Positions 11,935 through 23,764 of a stretch of DNA of 64,000 bases are shown one piece after another (position 1 is the first letter of the stretch; each line of letters starts with the position of its first letter). The notes beneath the pieces are model-generated. The model did not search any database. It saw only the letters and a list, made by a program, of their open reading frames with translations, and had not been told where the DNA came from. The stretch is from Nephrotoma appendiculata (Eukaryota; Arthropoda; Insecta; Diptera; Tipulidae), in assembly GCA_947310385.1 (NCBI GenBank), contig OX371225.1, positions 299,150,370 through 299,214,369 of the forward strand, written 5' to 3'. Both the position numbers and the translations under genes were made by a program.

Positions 11935-12680
11935 ACTGCACAGGAATGGTACTGGATCTATATCGGAAAGAATCCAGGTGTAAATTGGTCAAAATTGTAA
12001 GACGAAATCATTAAACGATTTCAAGATCGTCAAACGAACGATGACTTTAGATATGTTTTAGATTCGCGGAAGCAACGATTTAATGAATCGTTTCAAGATT
12101 TTTACAGTGATATGCTATCAATATCACTTAAATTCGAAGTTCCATTATCTGATACGCAACTCATGTACACAATCCGTAGGAATATTAGGGCAGAATAAAC
12201 TGGTAGATAAACATTTTTCGACATTAGAACAGATGGTACAGTTGTGCGTGACCTACGAAGATACTTGGGTCAGGACAGGATTTGTTCCTGAAATGATGTG
12301 TCAACGACGACGAATAAATGAACTAGACGGATTTAATGAACAAAACCGTAATGTATCGTTACCTACAATACATGAGGAAGAAGTGTGTGCCTTTAAATTG
12401 GATCAAAGGATCAGCCGGCCAATTACCAACATGTTTACGAATAAGAATAATGAATGTTGGAACTGCTATCAATCGGATCACCTTTTTAAAAATTGTAATA
12501 TCCCATTAAAACCCAAATTTTATTTCGGCTGTGGTTCTCCGGGAGTGCTTAAACCTCACTGTACGACGTGCAAACTGAATTCGGGAAATGGCAACAAGGG
12601 GACAGGGACAGGCTGCACCTGGCCTCCGAAAATTTCGACAGCCAAATTAGATCAGAAACCAGCAAATATGACACAGTAAG
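11935..12680 (+). pseudogene. Gag polyprotein fragment with zinc knuckle (frameshifted)
   Basis: From about 11935 one frame reads AQEWYWIYIGKNPGVNW, then RFQDRQTNDDFRYVLDSR, then FNESFQDFYSDM and PLSDTQLMYTIRRNIRAE. This is the Ty3/gypsy capsid pattern, interrupted by a stop near 12197. It resumes in another frame with LVDKHFSTLEQMVQLC and ends with Cys/His knuckles, CWNCYQSDHLFKNC and FGCGSPGVLKPHC, at about 12452-12562. Gag packages the element RNA. At least two disablements make it non-functional. Confidence 0.8.
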
Positions 12681-12837
12681 AACCATTTTCCAATACTGTA
12701 AAGATGAAGACCAAGACCAATACAAAATAATCAAATCAAATCTTAATCTAACACCTTCGACTCCAACTATGCGTGCTTCTAAATTCATCACCAAACGACC
12801 TGGCAAAATTCAAACTTATTGGCAAACTAGGAAATAG

Positions 12838-12960
12838 TATAGGAAACTTTTAGTTAATTCCTTGATTAATGACTCTACCGACGGACGTCCTTATGCTGAG
12901 GTTCTATTGAAATACAGAACAATAAGTCTCTGTATCTGTATTGGTTGTTGCGCTGTGTAT
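12838..12960 (+). pseudogene. Possible start of a retropepsin domain
   Basis: The frame reads INDSTDGRPYAEVLL, resembling the DxRPYxxV stretch at the start of gypsy-type proteases. The DSGA catalytic motif expected about 15 residues later is absent, so the domain is broken or the match is chance. Confidence 0.3.
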
Positions 12961-13414
12961 CAAGTGTTTTTAAATATGACGAATGAAAATTTTGTTAATT
13001 TTGAATATTTAGAATACTGCAAACTTATTTTTGATGAAATATTTATCTGATAAATTTTCGAGACCAGCAAAATTTTCATTTCACATCAGCTGCATACTAG
13101 CCTTAATAGTAAAATTTATCCCAAGTGAAAACGCTATTCATATTTATCGATCATTCGCCTCTAATCTCAGATTTAGGTTTCAGTGGTTGATACTTAGGCC
13201 ATTTTTGACCCATTGTGATACTACGCATTCACGCCACATCATTAATCCATTCACCTATTCACCTACTCACACAACTACAGTATACCACCTGCACATGTCA
13301 ACCTGTACATTGACATCAGTCGGCGCTGAATTGTGCACTCCATCAGAGGGTTTTAGTTGTGTTTATTGACATCACCGATTGTAATTGATGATGAAAATTC
13401 GATTTGCATCTAGC

Positions 13415-13487
13415 CTCTGATGGGATTCGAACCCAGTACCTCCCGGTCCAAGTGCCGAAGCTTTAAACACTGCACTACTTGTCCGGT
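13415..13487 (-). repeat. tRNA-like sequence, probable SINE head
   Basis: On the minus strand, an A-box-like AGTAGTGCAGTG (13479-13468) precedes a consensus B box GGTTCGAATCC (13433-13423) at the spacing found in tRNAs. The arms do not fold into a good cloverleaf and no plausible anticodon loop is placed, so this is more likely the RNA polymerase III promoter of a tRNA-derived SINE than a tRNA gene. Confidence 0.5.
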
Positions 13488-13925
13488 AATCTCACATTTA
13501 ATATGCAATAGAATTCAGGTCGTAATTTGAGTCCTTCCCTTCAGCATACCACTACTGATTGTTGTTAAAAATGGTTATACCTCATAAGGACGATAACAAT
13601 TTCATCATCGACGAATCGTCGATAACCACACATCATAAACACTTTTTATAAAACATTTAGAAACATAAAGGGGCAAAAGTCCAGATGTTCCCGGATTTTC
13701 TTTTCTCCACACAGCTAAAGGCGTTTTTACAAGATGATTTCACGTAAAATTAACCATTATTTATCCATTAAAACATTTTGCCGCGAATTTAAATTATAGA
13801 TAATTGTTTTGGTTTAGGTGAAATGGATGACATGTCACACCAATTTCATGTCATTGAGCCAAAACAGATTTTAATTGTTGTTGGACAGTGTTAACGATCA
13901 GACTGATCCCACATAAATAAGAAAA

Positions 13926-14922
13926 TAAATAATAATATATATTATAAACGTCTATGTCACTGACTCACTCGAGAACGCACAGAGTGACCAAAATTTTTTT
14001 ATTTTTTCTATATTATAATTCTAAAAATGAAATGTCGAAAGACTACCACAATCTGAAACGCACCATAAATTTCATATAGTTCATACCGTTCTCTCAATAG
14101 TTACAACGAGACAATTATCAAATCCTCCATTCAGATCCAAATTCAAAAACACATTCAAATACTACACATTACTGTTCGTTTTTAAACCAGTTCCATTAAC
14201 TTTGGTTAATCACAGCTGTGAATTGAATGCTCCAACGCTGACCTATCGATAAATTTCAACATTAATTCAATTGGCCGATCTAATGAGCATTAAGCTCGGT
14301 ACAATTGATATGCTTTCAGAGCAGAAATATTTTTCCAACTAATACCTAATAGGCGAGAATCACTGGCGATACTGAGGCTTCAGTTCAACTATGTCTTTGG
14401 ACAATACCACACACAAACTTATCGAAAATTTCACAAGTATTGGAATGGACGTACCGAATTGGCAGATTTAGGAGTTTAAAAAGCGTGGCCATTAAATTCA
14501 TGTCAATAAAATTCTAAATATGTAAACATTTTAATAATAAAACAATTTAGTTCTGTCAATTTGGTTATGTATAAAACAAAGGTAACCGAGATCCAGCTAT
14601 TTTTCGAAATAGTAATTCAATTTTTTTTAAGAACTACTTAAACTGAAATAAAATGGAAATATTATAAACGTCTATATCACTGACTGACTGACTCAAGAAC
14701 GCAGAGTAGTCGATTTGGAAATGGAATTTTTTAACATTCAATTAATGTATATTTAAATTAATTAAAAAATACAACAAACCCTGACGATGGCGTAATTGCC
14801 AAAAACTCGGAAAAATTGGTTGTTTAATTAGTATACGGGTGCAAAGCACCCGTATTTTGCATAAATATTTAACTACACTTTGCTGGGAATAAACGGGCGC
14901 GAAGCGGCTCCGAACAACCTAG
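13926..14922. mobile_element. Possible non-autonomous Helitron-like element(s)
   Basis: The phrase ATTATAAACGTCTATGTCAC followed by TGACTCACTC occurs near 13940 and, with small changes, near 14663. After the second copy comes a strong hairpin, ATACGGGTGC-AAA-GCACCCGTAT (14833-14855), then a GC-rich GGGCGCGAAGCGGCTCC segment and CTAG at 14919-14922. A 3' hairpin plus terminal CTAG suits Helitrons. No Rep/helicase coding sequence is present. Confidence 0.35.
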
Positions 14923-15159
14923 TAAATAAATAAAAACATACACTTTGTGCAGGGTTTTAATCTGATTAACAATCCCATCGAAAAAATTACAATATATAAA
15001 ACAACAACAAATCAAATGTTTACATTTAATTTATCAATTCAAATCTTTCTCTACTAGACGTGATAACTTATCGTCATCTTTTGAAAAATCTTTGATACAC
15101 CGTATGCAGGTCATTTGTTGGTTGTTCAGCCCATATTTTAATCAATAGATTTGTAAATT

Positions 15160-15480
15160 ACCACAAAATTTAAATTTTTTGAATCGCCAATTTAGCCAAC
15201 AGAAATCCAATAGTTTTAAATTCAAAAGTGCAGCAGATCATTCTTCCGATCGTATAAAATCAGGAGAATTGACTTGGCACCACTCTTGAGCTAGTTTTGC
15301 TTTATGTGACGCGGCACTATCTGTATGGAAGCGGTAAATTCCCTTTTTCAGACATTGCTCTCCAAATCATCACAGCTAAACCATTTTCAAACCATTTTAC
15401 GACTTATTTATTTGGTGGAATGTTTTTCAATGACACTGACTTTATACGATCTCCTTTCATCTGAAATTAAAATTTCATCA
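15160..15480 (-). pseudogene. Tc1/mariner-type transposase fragment
   Basis: Minus-strand translation gives VMIWRAMSEKGNLPL, then in another frame FHTDSAASHKAKLAQEWC, NSPDFIRSEE, a stop, and LLDF. These are the central and C-terminal motifs of a mariner-like DDE transposase: VMxWxAMS, the second catalytic Asp in xxDSAxSHKA, and the SPDLNPLD region degraded to LNLKLLD. A frameshift, stops and missing ends mark a fossil. Confidence 0.75.
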
Positions 15481-16610
15481 TCATCGTGTCGTTTGAGATG
15501 CTAGCTTTCTTCTGAGCTAACTAAGGCTCCACAAATGTTTTTATTGTTTCTTGGCTTTAAAGTGCAGATTCCTGCTGAGTTTGTGATACATTAATGAAGG
15601 TACCACGTTCAGAGAAGGATTCTTTAACAATCTGCCTCTAGTTTTATTTTTACCGTACCTGAAAATCCCTTAAAATTTTTAATGTTCGGTATATGAATAT
15701 GCAGTTTATACCATGGGTTGCAGTCATGACTGCAGTCATTTAAAAATATCACTTTTTCCCATTTTAATTATAAAAACACGCAATTATCATGATGGTTTTT
15801 ATCATAGCCTACAACGAAGGAGTAATTTTAAAAAGTGGTGGTTAATAATACGGGATAGTACGTCGAACTATAGAGTCCTCAATGTATTGCTTTTGGACAG
15901 ATAATGTAAATTATCACAGTAGTGGTGTATTGGAGCGTAAATAATTGGAATCAACGGTTAGGCAGGTTGTTTTTTACTTTTAAACGTCGAGACCTTAATT
16001 TCAACAACAAATCAAATTTAATTTTCTTTGATCATTGCCACCTAAACTTTACGGCCTTTAAACACAATTTCCCTTCGATCGCTTTTAAACTACCAAAAAA
16101 CGGTACAAAAATGTTTTATAAAATCGATGAGGTTATCAAAGTTGCTGTTTACCGCACAACGACGTGTTAAAGTACAACGAATTGGGCAGTTATCTAGCAA
16201 AAGGTGAACCATATATAACGGGAAAGAACACTTATTAAGCCATTACCGGATAAGGAAATTAACCCGGGTTAAATTTAACAAAATTATTAAACGAAATTTA
16301 ATATTTATTAGAAATTGGAAAATAAGACAAAAGCCTAAATAATTAACAGGTGGTACAAGCCGCGGTTATCTAGGAGGTACGCTAATTTATTAATTTATGA
16401 AATAAATATATTGCCACTCCACCCAGTAAATTTAGGGTAAACAGTTTCTTAAATTTCAGAAAACCAACAAGATCAACAATGTTTGCTGAAAATTTTATCT
16501 TTGATTTCATTTAAATATTTTATTGCTTTGTCGTTTTTTGTAAATGCTAAAGTTTACCACATCATTGCAAAAATTTGTAAAATCTCCCATTGAAACTATC
16601 TCGGTGCACA
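15481..16610. other. Intergenic DNA, no gene supported
   Basis: AT-rich sequence; open frames of 60-80 codons here show no domain. Nothing distinctive was seen. Confidence 0.4.
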
Positions 16611-16619
16611 GATTTCTAC

Positions 16620-17235
16620 CACATTCCCCATGGATCTCCCATTGGAAAAGCTGTAGTATGAAGTTATGAAGTTTTATTCCGAATAGTCAATCCGCCTGCA
16701 CTGTAGAGTTGTCGAATTTTGGTGGAATAAATTTTTTTTTACCAAAATTCGTTTCCGGTAAAATTTAAAAAATTAATCTGTACTAAAATTTTGTTTGAAA
16801 TTTAATCTACAATCTTTTTGTTTTAAATCAGTTATTCAAAATACTATATAATTTTCAAAATATTTGCTAAAAATGAAAAAGCTTCTATGAGAGCTACCAC
16901 TTCTGGTAAAACGATTTTTGCCAATAATTACTCGGATCTCCCAATTTATGAAAATATATTATTATGAAGTTTCATCTCGATCAATCAATCCTCCGTCTGA
17001 AAACGCCAAAAACGTAATTTCCGCTTAAATTATATTATTTCGATATTGTTTCAAAATTAATTTAGAATCTTTTAGTTCATAATTGTTTTTTTCGTAAGTG
17101 ACATACTTTTCAAAATACTTGCGCAAATAGATAAATGCTTCTGTGGAAGTTGCTACTTTCAGTGTATCGATTTCGGCCAACAATCACTGAGATTTTCCAA
17201 TTTATGAGAAAAGCTTAAGTAACAAATCGTTAACA
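16620..17235 (+). repeat. Interspersed repeat family, about 2.5 tandem units of 260-300 bp
   Basis: Shared phrases recur in order: GCTTCTATGAGAGCTACCAC / GCTTCTGTGGAAGTTGCTAC (16881 and 17137), ACGATTTTTGCCAATAAT / TCGATTTCGGCCAACAAT, and TCCCAATTTATGA / TTCCAATTTATGA. Further copies lie near 25795 (same strand) and 39700-39850 (opposite strand), so this is a dispersed family. No protein coding is evident. Confidence 0.6.
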
Positions 17236-17309
17236 AAATGGCATCAAAAGCATCTAACTTCTATAAATTCGATTTAAAATCAGACTACCTTAATATGTAA
17301 TTTGTGAAC

Positions 17310-17856
17310 CCGGCATAATGAGCAGCGAATCTTTGGCCATGATTGCGTTGTTTACAGATGCGATCGGTCTCTCGACACTAGCTCAATGAAATCGGGTGGT
17401 GGCGTACTGATAGCAGTACATTCTAAACTCTGGAATGCTACAGTAACTTGAGCCCCATCGAGAGTCGAACAAATTGGCGTAAAAACCCAAATCAACCATA
17501 CCAATTTAATCATCTACGCAGCATATATACCACCTAAATCAAAAAGTGATCATTACGCCACCTGCATCGATGCTATTGATGAATTTATTAATACAACAAA
17601 CTCGTCAGATTTAGTCCTTGTGCTTGGTGATTTTAATCTTCCAAATATAACTTGGAATTTGGACCCGGAACTAAATTGTGTTTACCATGCTGGATATCAA
17701 CAAATGCGGATTCTTTATTTGTGGACGCCATATTTGGTAATAATTTAAACCAAATAAACACAATTCGTAATAATCGTGATAGATTATTGGATCTTGTCTT
17801 CAGTAACGACATTGATACTTTCAAAATTTTAGAATCCGCGTTACCTTTGGTCATAA
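17310..17856 (+). pseudogene. Non-LTR retrotransposon endonuclease fragment
   Basis: Translation shows SGGGVLIAVHSKLW, then LIIYAAYIPPKSK, then LVLVLGDFNLPNITW and, after a frameshift, RDRLLDLVFSNDI. These are motifs of the APE-type endonuclease of CR1/Jockey-group LINEs (GGGVxIAV, YxPP, GDFNxPxxxW, LDLVF). A stop near 17450 and the frameshift disable it. The 3' end stops abruptly against a minus-strand hAT fragment. Confidence 0.75.
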
Positions 17857-18540
17857 ACATCAGGTTCAGGAATATTCTAGCCCGTAGGCTTGTCCACTCA
17901 TCAAAAGTTGACGATAATTTTTTGAATTGTTTTGATTTTATTTTTTCCTTAAGTTCAATTTCAATTTTCGTAGCATTTAAAATCAGTTCCATTGCAGTAT
18001 ATTCGGATTTGGGGCCCTCATAACCTCGAGCATTTATTGATTCCCGAATAAAGATGGATTTAGTAATTTGTCTTATAGACAAACCATCTAGCACAGCTAA
18101 TCTTGATACAATTTTTCCCAAGCTTCGTCGTCATACGAACTGCAACAGATTAGACTGACGACTGATATTTTGAAGGTGCAGGCTCTTGGCTCTTCATTGG
18201 CAGTTTCTTCGTTTTCATTCAACTTTTGGTTGTGGTTGGCTTTTTAAATGACTTAGCAAAGTCGATGGTGTTTCATCTTTGCATATCAAAATTTTTTTGA
18301 AATATTACCATTTGATTTTTCATTTTAATTTTTTGTGAAATGTCAATGAATTTCCAATAAAAATTATAGATTTGAGAATTAGTAGTTTGTCTTCTTGTGT
18401 AAAATTTATGTTAAATCGTTTCAAATGCAGTTTAAAAATTTATTCGGTTATTTTCCAGAAAAACCGGGTTTTTGGTTTTTGGTTTTCATTGAAAAACCTG
18501 GTTTTTAGAAAACGGTTTTAACCGGTTTGCAAACCCTAGT
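17856..18540 (-). mobile_element. hAT transposon 5' end with N-terminal transposase fragment
   Basis: Read on the minus strand, the element starts near 18540 with CTAGGGTTTGCAAACCGG followed by alternating AAAACCGG/GGTTTTT phrases, a hAT-type terminal repeat. The transposase frame (18180 to about 17860) includes AVLDGLSIRQITKSIFIRES, ARGYEGPKS and STFDEWTS, the RNase H-like core start typical of hAT enzymes, then ends at the LINE junction. The catalytic C-terminus, right end and target duplication are missing. Confidence 0.75.
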
Positions 18541-19914
18541 TCTCGTTGTCTTCTTGATTGTTCATTTTTGTAAACATGTTTATTGGCCAAGCATGTCGGA
18601 AAGAACATGGGCGGCGATCTCAAAACCGAGCCTTGTTGTTTAGCAGTTATAGAGGGTAAATCAACCGGGCGGCGATTTAGAAATGTACTACAAAGTGCGT
18701 TGTAATTGCAAGATGTTACATTCGCAATATGTATGATTAGAACATTTGGTTGCAACATTCTAACCGATACAACACTCTTAAAATTTATCAAAAAATTGAA
18801 AAGACTTTTTCGATAGAACATACGAGAAGATGCAACTCCAACCTTTCACTAGCTCCAGTTACGAACAATGCCTATTTAGAAAATAGCATATAAGACAGCA
18901 CAGTTTTCAAACCATTTATACCAATCTGTTATATGTATACCTAAACAAAATTGGAATTGCATAGCCGAACAGATTTCAATCTGTTCATTTACACCATCTC
19001 TAAAGAGTAATCTAATGTTAGAGTGATAATTCATAAAAATTCTCTTCTAGTCCAACAAACGAACGAACCAATTAAAAATGGTTCAGCAAAAATAAAATTT
19101 AATTTTTATCGATATCAATAAAAATTAATTGAAATTCTGGAATTAAGCACGAAACAAACTTTTTTTATGTTATATTTACACTTACACCCATTTAACCTAA
19201 TTTTTATTAATTTTTCATGTCAAATATGACGAAGATAAAAGCTTAATTGTGTTCCCGTCTATGTAGGAGCGTAGATGTATAACGCAAATTGAATTGAGAA
19301 ACTTTTTTTCTGTTCGGTGTTTTTATTCGAGAATAAAACATCTGGTAACCTTTTAGTACAAGAAACGAGAAAACCATTTAATTTTGCCTGGTTGTAATAG
19401 TGCCGACGAGTTAGAAGAAAGTGTGTAGAATAAAGAATTAGAAGTTTGGGGTACAAGTAAGTTTTTTTTTCTTTTGAAACGGTAGCGTTAAAAAAGCTCG
19501 TTGAAAATATGTTTCTAAATAGCTTTTAATTAAACGAAAAATAGCAGAATGGCACGAAAAACTATAACGTTTTGGAAAAGTTTTATTTTTTTGCCCCGAA
19601 CAGGTAAAAAATTATGTACCTACACAGAATATCCATATCTAACTTTTCTAGAATTAGATGAAAATAGTGAAAAATCGATTTCAGGCTATCACCCTAGATA
19701 CCACTGTACTTTAACTGTAAATAATAAATATGTATAATCTCCGTTCCGGGCAGTAGGTAGGCAGCAACAGCACAAAAAATTAGTTTTACTTTTCACAATC
19801 TAATTAAAATTTAAGCCAATTTCTATCCCCCATATATACATTTAGCTGTATAGCAAAATCGAAATGGGTTTTTAATATTTATATACACAAACATATACAT
19901 AAACTGGGTGGAGA

Positions 19915-19935
19915 GGTGGGGGGGGGGGGGGGGGG
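19915..19935. repeat. Poly-G tract
   Basis: An interrupted run of about 20 G in an AT-rich setting; a second one lies at about 33232-33247. Assembly or slippage effects are possible. Confidence 0.8.
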
Positions 19936-20756
19936 AATGTTATTACAGCAACAGTATATTATTGCTATATATATGAGAATATGTATAACAACACGACGAC
20001 GATAATAAATTAAGAAGTTTTGTAATTTTAGCACAACAAATAGGAAAATGATAGAAAAACTTATTGAATTTATTATTGTTGTTGTAATTGTTGAGAAAAT
20101 TTTGTACCATGGTACTTCGTAAAGGCGGGGGTTTGGGCTACAAAAACAAAATTCGTTTATCATGCTGAACAACCAAATGATTTGGAAAAATAATTTCGCG
20201 TGCACTGAGGAATAAATCGATTGAAACGGATATTAGTAAAGAATTTGTGTGATTTAGCGATAAATTTGACGTACGAGTATAATAGCGATGAGAATAGTGA
20301 TATTTTTAGGTCTCTTTTTTACAAAAAGAGGCTAATGTTAGAACTGAAAGTTTTTGTATGGACCCTGAAGAAAGAAACACGTGAACGGATTTATAAATGA
20401 TTGCGTTGCGTGTTTTTATATCACTAGGATCCCCTGTTTCAGGATTCCCAGTTGACATTACAATTAAAAGAATCAGAAAGAAATTTTTATTTACTGACCG
20501 CTAGGACCAGCACCATCTCAAATAAAGATTTCTGCCGGACTTAAAAAAACAAATAGACAAATTTTAATTTTGTGAATATGTATCTATCTAATGCATTATT
20601 TACAATAAATTATCTCAGTAATCCCAAAATAATAATTTTAATGAATTGGGAACTTAATCCGTGGTCCAAAAACTAGGCCATGAAAGTTGAGTGGTTGGGA
20701 AGTTTATTGGGTAACTTACCTATAGTATTTCATGATCATAGTTTTTGTTGACTCAG

Positions 20757-20784
20757 ATCCATTAGTACGATTGTACTAATGGAT
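20757..20784. repeat. 12-bp inverted repeat with 4-nt loop
   Basis: ATCCATTAGTAC and its exact reverse complement GTACTAATGGAT are separated by GATT. A compact hairpin of unknown role. Confidence 0.7.
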
Positions 20785-22374
20785 TCCCAATTTTAAATTT
20801 TTTTATCAAAATTCTCTAAATTTTTAAACAATTCGTTGAGCGTTAAGCCGTTTGGCATCGGATAAATTTAAAATTTGCAAAGAAAGAATTTAAAAAAATG
20901 AATGGCACTTGATATCTGTCGACCGAGCAAGAGTACATGATAAAGGTTTTGAAAACTGTAAGGAGACTATTGTAGTTTAAATCGCGTTGCTCTACCTTAT
21001 ATCATATTCTAATACCACAGTTCAAAATTTTTCGTCTCATGTTGATTCTCATTCGATTGAACGATCTGAAATTCCGAAAACAGGAATAACAAATTCTTCT
21101 AGTTTATTCGAGATTAGTAAACCAACCTTCAGTCTTACGAGTTGCGTACCCTCTCTAGTTCTTCTAAAAAATAAATTAATCTACCAAAAAATAATTTAAT
21201 CTTTAATTTAGCCTTGTAAATTTATATTCGCTTCCCAAAACAATAAATTTCTTACCTCCATGCGATCTTTAAGAGTGATTAAATTTTATAGGCGTTTCAT
21301 ACCAAACGCATCATTAAACCAAATCAAGGAATGAAAAAACAGAAATAACCCGATTATGATCAGCAAAATCCAATGAAGCCTTTAACAGCAAGTGGGGAAG
21401 TTATCACAAGCAACTCTTTTCTCATTCCATTTTCTAGAGATTAGCAATTATTCTGGTATTTTTAAAATGTCAAGAGTTTACGTTTTTCATGGATACAGAA
21501 AACTGATTTACACATTTTTTCGGTCGAAAGAAGCCTCGCCACGTCAAATTTGGCACTTGAATTCTATATTGGTCTGCCTACAATTGTTTGCCGACACAGT
21601 TTTACCATTTTCTCCATGAGCTAGAACTTTTAGAATATTTCTTGGATTGACAGAATATTTTAGCCAAAAATTAAAAGCAACTCCAGCCGAACCTCTATAT
21701 ATGAAACTGAATTGAGAATGCTTTTAAAAAATTTAAATTCTCCTTTGGTTGACAAAATTTCAAAATCCGAATTTATGTAAACGAATATCTAAATTTTATT
21801 GGCATAGATTTCATTATTTGTTCCAATATTTTCTTAAAGACCGATGCAAAATGAAGCCTCTTCAAATCCTTATACTGAGTCATAAAATAAAGTTGTTAAA
21901 TGCACTGGTAAGTTCTTGCATAGAGAGCATCGGAAAATGAAAAAGAAACGTTGAGGTGCAGAGCCCGTTTGTAATGTAGGTTTTAGCACTTCCGTCATTT
22001 TATTAGGTTAGGTTGCTAGCTTATTTTGCTGCCGAAAATAAGACGCGGGCGAAACTTTAATGAATCGTGGGGAATTAACCCACACAAATTAATTTATATT
22101 TTCTAGAAATGAGGATCAACTAGTGTTGGATAGATTGATGCTTAAACCACAGGTGTTGGCTCAATAGGAAAAAATATTGAGCGCCAACTGAGACGCTTAT
22201 GATATTATGATAAACTCGCCAATAGGAACATCATCCGCCTAGAAACCTACTCAGGAAAAGAAAACATCCAGGTTCTGTAGCAGGCCATTGATGACCATGT
22301 TGTAGAGAAAAATGGATCGGTGGATGCGGTGGGCAACAACCGACTTTCTATTACCATGAAAGTACTAGGATGCT

Positions 22375-22992
22375 CAGTTAGTTTTGTCGTTCTATAAGAA
22401 AAACACGATTTTTTTGTTTGAAATACATTTTATTGTTCAATATAATCTCCCTGAACTTCAATGGATTCTATCCCTGAAGTGAGAATCTGGAAGACTGACG
22501 AATACGCTTGCACTGCTACTATTACCGCTTCATTCGATGAAAATCGTTTCGCACGTAAGCAGTTTTTAGATGTGAGAGCAGCCAGAAGTCAGAGGGAGCT
22601 AAATCTGGCGAATATGGTGGATGTTGTAATAATTCGTACTTTAATTCACTGATTTTCGCAATGGTTTTCTGAGCTGTGTTAGAGGATGCGAGATCTTTTA
22701 TCACGAAATTTTATATTCAACTGGTCCATAAGGTTACAATAATAATCTGAGTTTATTGTTTTACCAGTTTGGTGGTAATTCACGTATAAAATTCCTTTTG
22801 AATTCCAAAACAAACTGATTCTAACACCTTCATGGCCGATTTGTGGACGCTAACTCGCTCTGGAGATGAAGTACGAGGTTCACACCACTCATCCTCTTGT
22901 ATTGATTCAGGATCATGGTGGTAGACGCGAGTCTCATCCATAGTGATATACTACCCTTGATTCTAACAACAAGATCAACTCTTGTTTATTAT
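22375..22992 (-). pseudogene. mariner (DD34D) transposase remnant
   Basis: On the minus strand: first catalytic Asp in TMDETRVYHHDPES, then KVLESV, SKGILYVNYHQTGKTINSDY, YCNLMDQL, then HPPYSPDLAPSDFW with the third catalytic Asp, and a C-terminus ending GDYIEQ before TAA at 22432-22430. The frame changes at least twice. The block holding the second Asp (HxDNAPxH) is missing between KFRDKRSR and NTAQKTIAKI, so the enzyme is dead. The left part and its terminal repeat were not identified; a TTAGTTTTGTCG end lies near 22378. Confidence 0.85.
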
Positions 22993-22999
22993 TTATTTT

Positions 23000-23760
23000 A
23001 TTTTGCTGTGCTTCATCTCATAGAGGGATTTGGCCGCTTAATCTTCAAGGTCCACTATTAAAATGATAGTTACTTTTATGCCATTCCCAGGCAGTGAAAA
23101 AGTGCAGTAAAAAAGTAAATGGTGACTAGGACAGAAACAACTAAAACGAATGAGACAACACAATTTTTCAAATGTCATGTTCATTTTGTTGGTAAACAAA
23201 CATTTTGTGTACCAATAAAAATGTTAAAAATTATCTGAAACGGTTATCAAATAACTTCAAATAGTTTTAGACCACAATGTTTTTGTTTAATTTACATAAA
23301 AATATTCGTTTTGACTGCAAAAATATCACAAAATAATTCTTGTCAAAAAAAAGAATCAAAATTGAATTCGTTTTGCTCAATTAACTGCTGGAAAATATTG
23401 AGCAACAACTTTTTTCTGACATTTCATTTTTTTTGTCATGGCTACTGCGTATACACTCACTTTCATTAAAATTATTTATACCTATTATTTTTCTCCCTTC
23501 ATTTGGATTTGTCAACGGTTGAAAAGTTGGAAAATAAGCCAGAATCATAATACCATTACCTAGGGATTGTTTAGTTTTCTATAAGCGAGATCATAGTCCC
23601 ACAATAATTACCGAACATTTCAATGCGTGTAGTCTACTGAGCAATGGCTGCCGTCCCAGTTCTGAACGTTGTTCGGTGCGATCAACCACTTAGCCATTCT
23701 GATTAGCCAAATTTCTGATCCTAGTAGGTAGCGTTATCAAAGCAAGTAATTTTACAATGC
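23000..23760. other. Intergenic DNA, no gene supported
   Basis: AT-rich sequence between the mariner and LINE fossils. A short stretch near 23020-23040 resembles part of the SINE-like unit at 32.1 kb, too weakly to annotate. Confidence 0.3.
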
Positions 23761-23764
23761 CTGA

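Larger units (their letters stand above)
11395..12960 (+). mobile_element. Ty3/gypsy-like LTR retrotransposon remnant (element A)
   Basis: A primer-binding-like TGGCGCCCAA at 11560-11569, of the tRNA-Lys type, is preceded by TTACAG, a plausible LTR 3' end. The gag remnant begins about 350 bp downstream, giving the order LTR end, primer site, leader, gag, and a possible protease start. There is no reverse transcriptase; the element is cut off near 12.95 kb. Within the leader, 11670-11740 and 11862-11935 are imperfect direct copies. Confidence 0.65.
18541..22370. other. Intergenic DNA, no gene supported
   Basis: Contains a poly-G tract (about 19915-19935), a 12-bp-arm hairpin at 20757-20784, and many AT-rich short frames. 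The minus frame at 18590-18821 has protein-like composition, but I cannot assign it. No exon was supported. Confidence 0.4.

Noticed and set aside
13415..13487. Genuine tRNA gene
   Set aside because: A and B boxes fit, but I could not place acceptor, D and anticodon stems with proper pairing.
18486..18821. Minus open frame of 111 codons as a gene
   Set aside because: Its 3' part overlaps the hAT terminal repeat and the remainder has no recognisable family; more likely a transposon remnant or chance.
19879..20205. Minus frame with a run of prolines
   Set aside because: The proline run is the translated poly-G tract and the rest is hydrophobic low-complexity sequence.
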